Part shown: one piece after another, positions 29,306-29,846 of the stretch | Position numbering within the stretch: the stretch's first letter is position 1 | Layout of the letters: each line of letters begins with the position of its first letter | Source: a virus | Length of the DNA: 29,846 nucleotides | IMG/VR virus record: IMGVR_UViG_3300031862_000030 | Span: 1 to 29,846 of that record | Direction: 5' to 3' (one strand) | Translations under genes and position numbers: made by a program | Notes under the pieces: generated by a model | What the model was told of the DNA's origin: nothing | What the model saw: only the letters and a program-made list of their open reading frames with translations | Databases searched by the model: none

Positions 29306-29846
29306 ATGGAAGGGAAGAAGCTCCAGAGGGAAATGTATCCCGTTCCAGACTTGAACAACAAATTGAGGATTACTATTCATGATTGTTTTGGCGTAGTCTC
29401 AGACACACATCTGGGAGCAAGAGGAGAAGCATTAAGAGAATTGTATGAAATTTATGACGATTTTGCAGAGAGAGGAATAAGACAGGTTTTCCATGTTGGA
29501 GATGTTACTGATGGAGAAAATGTTTATGTTGGTCACAGGAGATATGTGAAATGCTACGGGTATGAAGCTCAATTAAGGTGGGCTATCAGAAAATATCCTA
29601 TGAAGCCCGACATAACAACTCACATGATTGCAGGAAATCATGATTCTAGTTTTATGGTAAGAAGTGGTGCAGACATAGTGAAAGCAATCTGCTCAGAAAG
29701 AGCAGATTTGAAATACGCAGGACTTTTCTATGCAAGATACCAAGACGGAAGTTTGAGAATTGATTCTTTACATCCAAGAGGAGGGTCTTATTACTCAAAG
29801 TCTTATGGAATCCAGAAGTGGATTAGAAATAACGAAATGCCTAGCA
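29306..29846 (+). CDS. Calcineurin-like metallophosphoesterase (partial)
   Basis: A 180-residue fragment that runs off the right edge. Metal-binding motifs of the calcineurin superfamily are in order: SDTHLGAR (D33, H35), HVGDVTDG (D66), AGNHD (N111, H112) and HPRGG (H156). The family hydrolyses phosphomonoesters or phosphodiesters with two metal ions; substrates range from proteins to nucleic acids. Start is ATG 29306 (no ribosome-binding site, TATA-like element upstream) or ATG 29333 (GAGGG two bases upstream). Phages often carry such enzymes (lambda PP is the best known). It lies outside the structural block and may begin the next module. Confidence 0.82.
   Translation, partial: MEGKKLQREMYPVPDLNNKLRITIHDCFGVVSDTHLGARGEALRELYEIYDDFAERGIRQVFHVGDVTDGENVYVGHRRYVKCYGYEAQLRWAIRKYPMKPDITTHMIAGNHDSSFMVRSGADIVKAICSERADLKYAGLFYARYQDGSLRIDSLHPRGGSYYSKSYGIQKWIRNNEMPS

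Noticed and set aside
29166-29354. 62-residue + strand frame starting at TTG
   Set aside because: It runs through the palindromes and stems and overlaps the phosphoesterase start in another frame; composition is not protein-like and no ribosome-binding site fits.
1-29846. tRNA genes, attachment sites, integrase, replication origin
   Set aside because: Looked for T-arm-like GGTTCGA strings, direct repeats at module edges and integrase motifs; none could be supported by reading.

Overview
This window looks like the virion-assembly half of a head-tailed (HK97-fold, Caudoviricetes-type) archaeal virus or provirus with a long non-contractile tail. All genes lie on the + strand and are tightly packed, often with 4-base ATGA overlaps. 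I infer an archaeal host, perhaps of the DPANN type. The grounds are ribosome-binding sites of the form GGTGA/GGAGG that often follow the upstream stop directly (TAGGTGATT...), AT-rich DNA, N-glycosylation-sequon-rich exported proteins with a DUF2341 + lectin-like architecture, and archaeal-looking wHTH and zinc-ribbon proteins. There are no tRNAs, rRNAs, CRISPR arrays, insertion sequences or replication genes.

Layout. 1-4660, packaging: the tail end of an unidentified gene, a small wHTH protein, a 78-aa protein, a terminase nuclease domain encoded as its own gene, a 1091-aa portal-MuF fusion carrying four zinc modules, and a second small wHTH protein. 4660-9070, head: a protease/scaffold fusion with its own zinc ribbon, the major capsid protein, and small capsid-associated proteins behind duplicated strong leaders and U-loop hairpins. 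9070-16350, an accessory block: a membrane-anchored adhesin, a 37-repeat fibre-like protein, two exported/membrane glycoproteins, an Ig-like protein and a coiled-coil/TM protein resembling XhlA. 16351-19301, neck: adaptor, small Cys protein, stopper, HK97 gp10-like protein, a structured RNA candidate, and an Ig-fused tail terminator. 19298-28833, tail: tail tube, G/GT chaperones with an A_AAA_AAG -1 frameshift site, tape measure, small proteins, a distal tail candidate, a 1403-aa DUF2341 adhesin and a tail hub-like protein. 28834-29846: a small holin-like candidate, a strongly structured junction, and the start of a calcineurin-type metallophosphoesterase.

How it works together: protease and scaffold drive prohead assembly around the portal-MuF complex, terminase packages DNA, the neck proteins join head and tail, and the chaperones and tape measure build a tail of roughly 80 nm. 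The adhesins and repeat fibre probably meet the host envelope. The most unusual signals are the zinc-rich portal-MuF and protease/scaffold pair, two related leader hairpins with compensatory changes, a recurring (AAT)n junction element, a three-hairpin RNA before the tail terminator, two genes that may start with ATA, and the membrane/adhesin block placed between capsid and neck genes.
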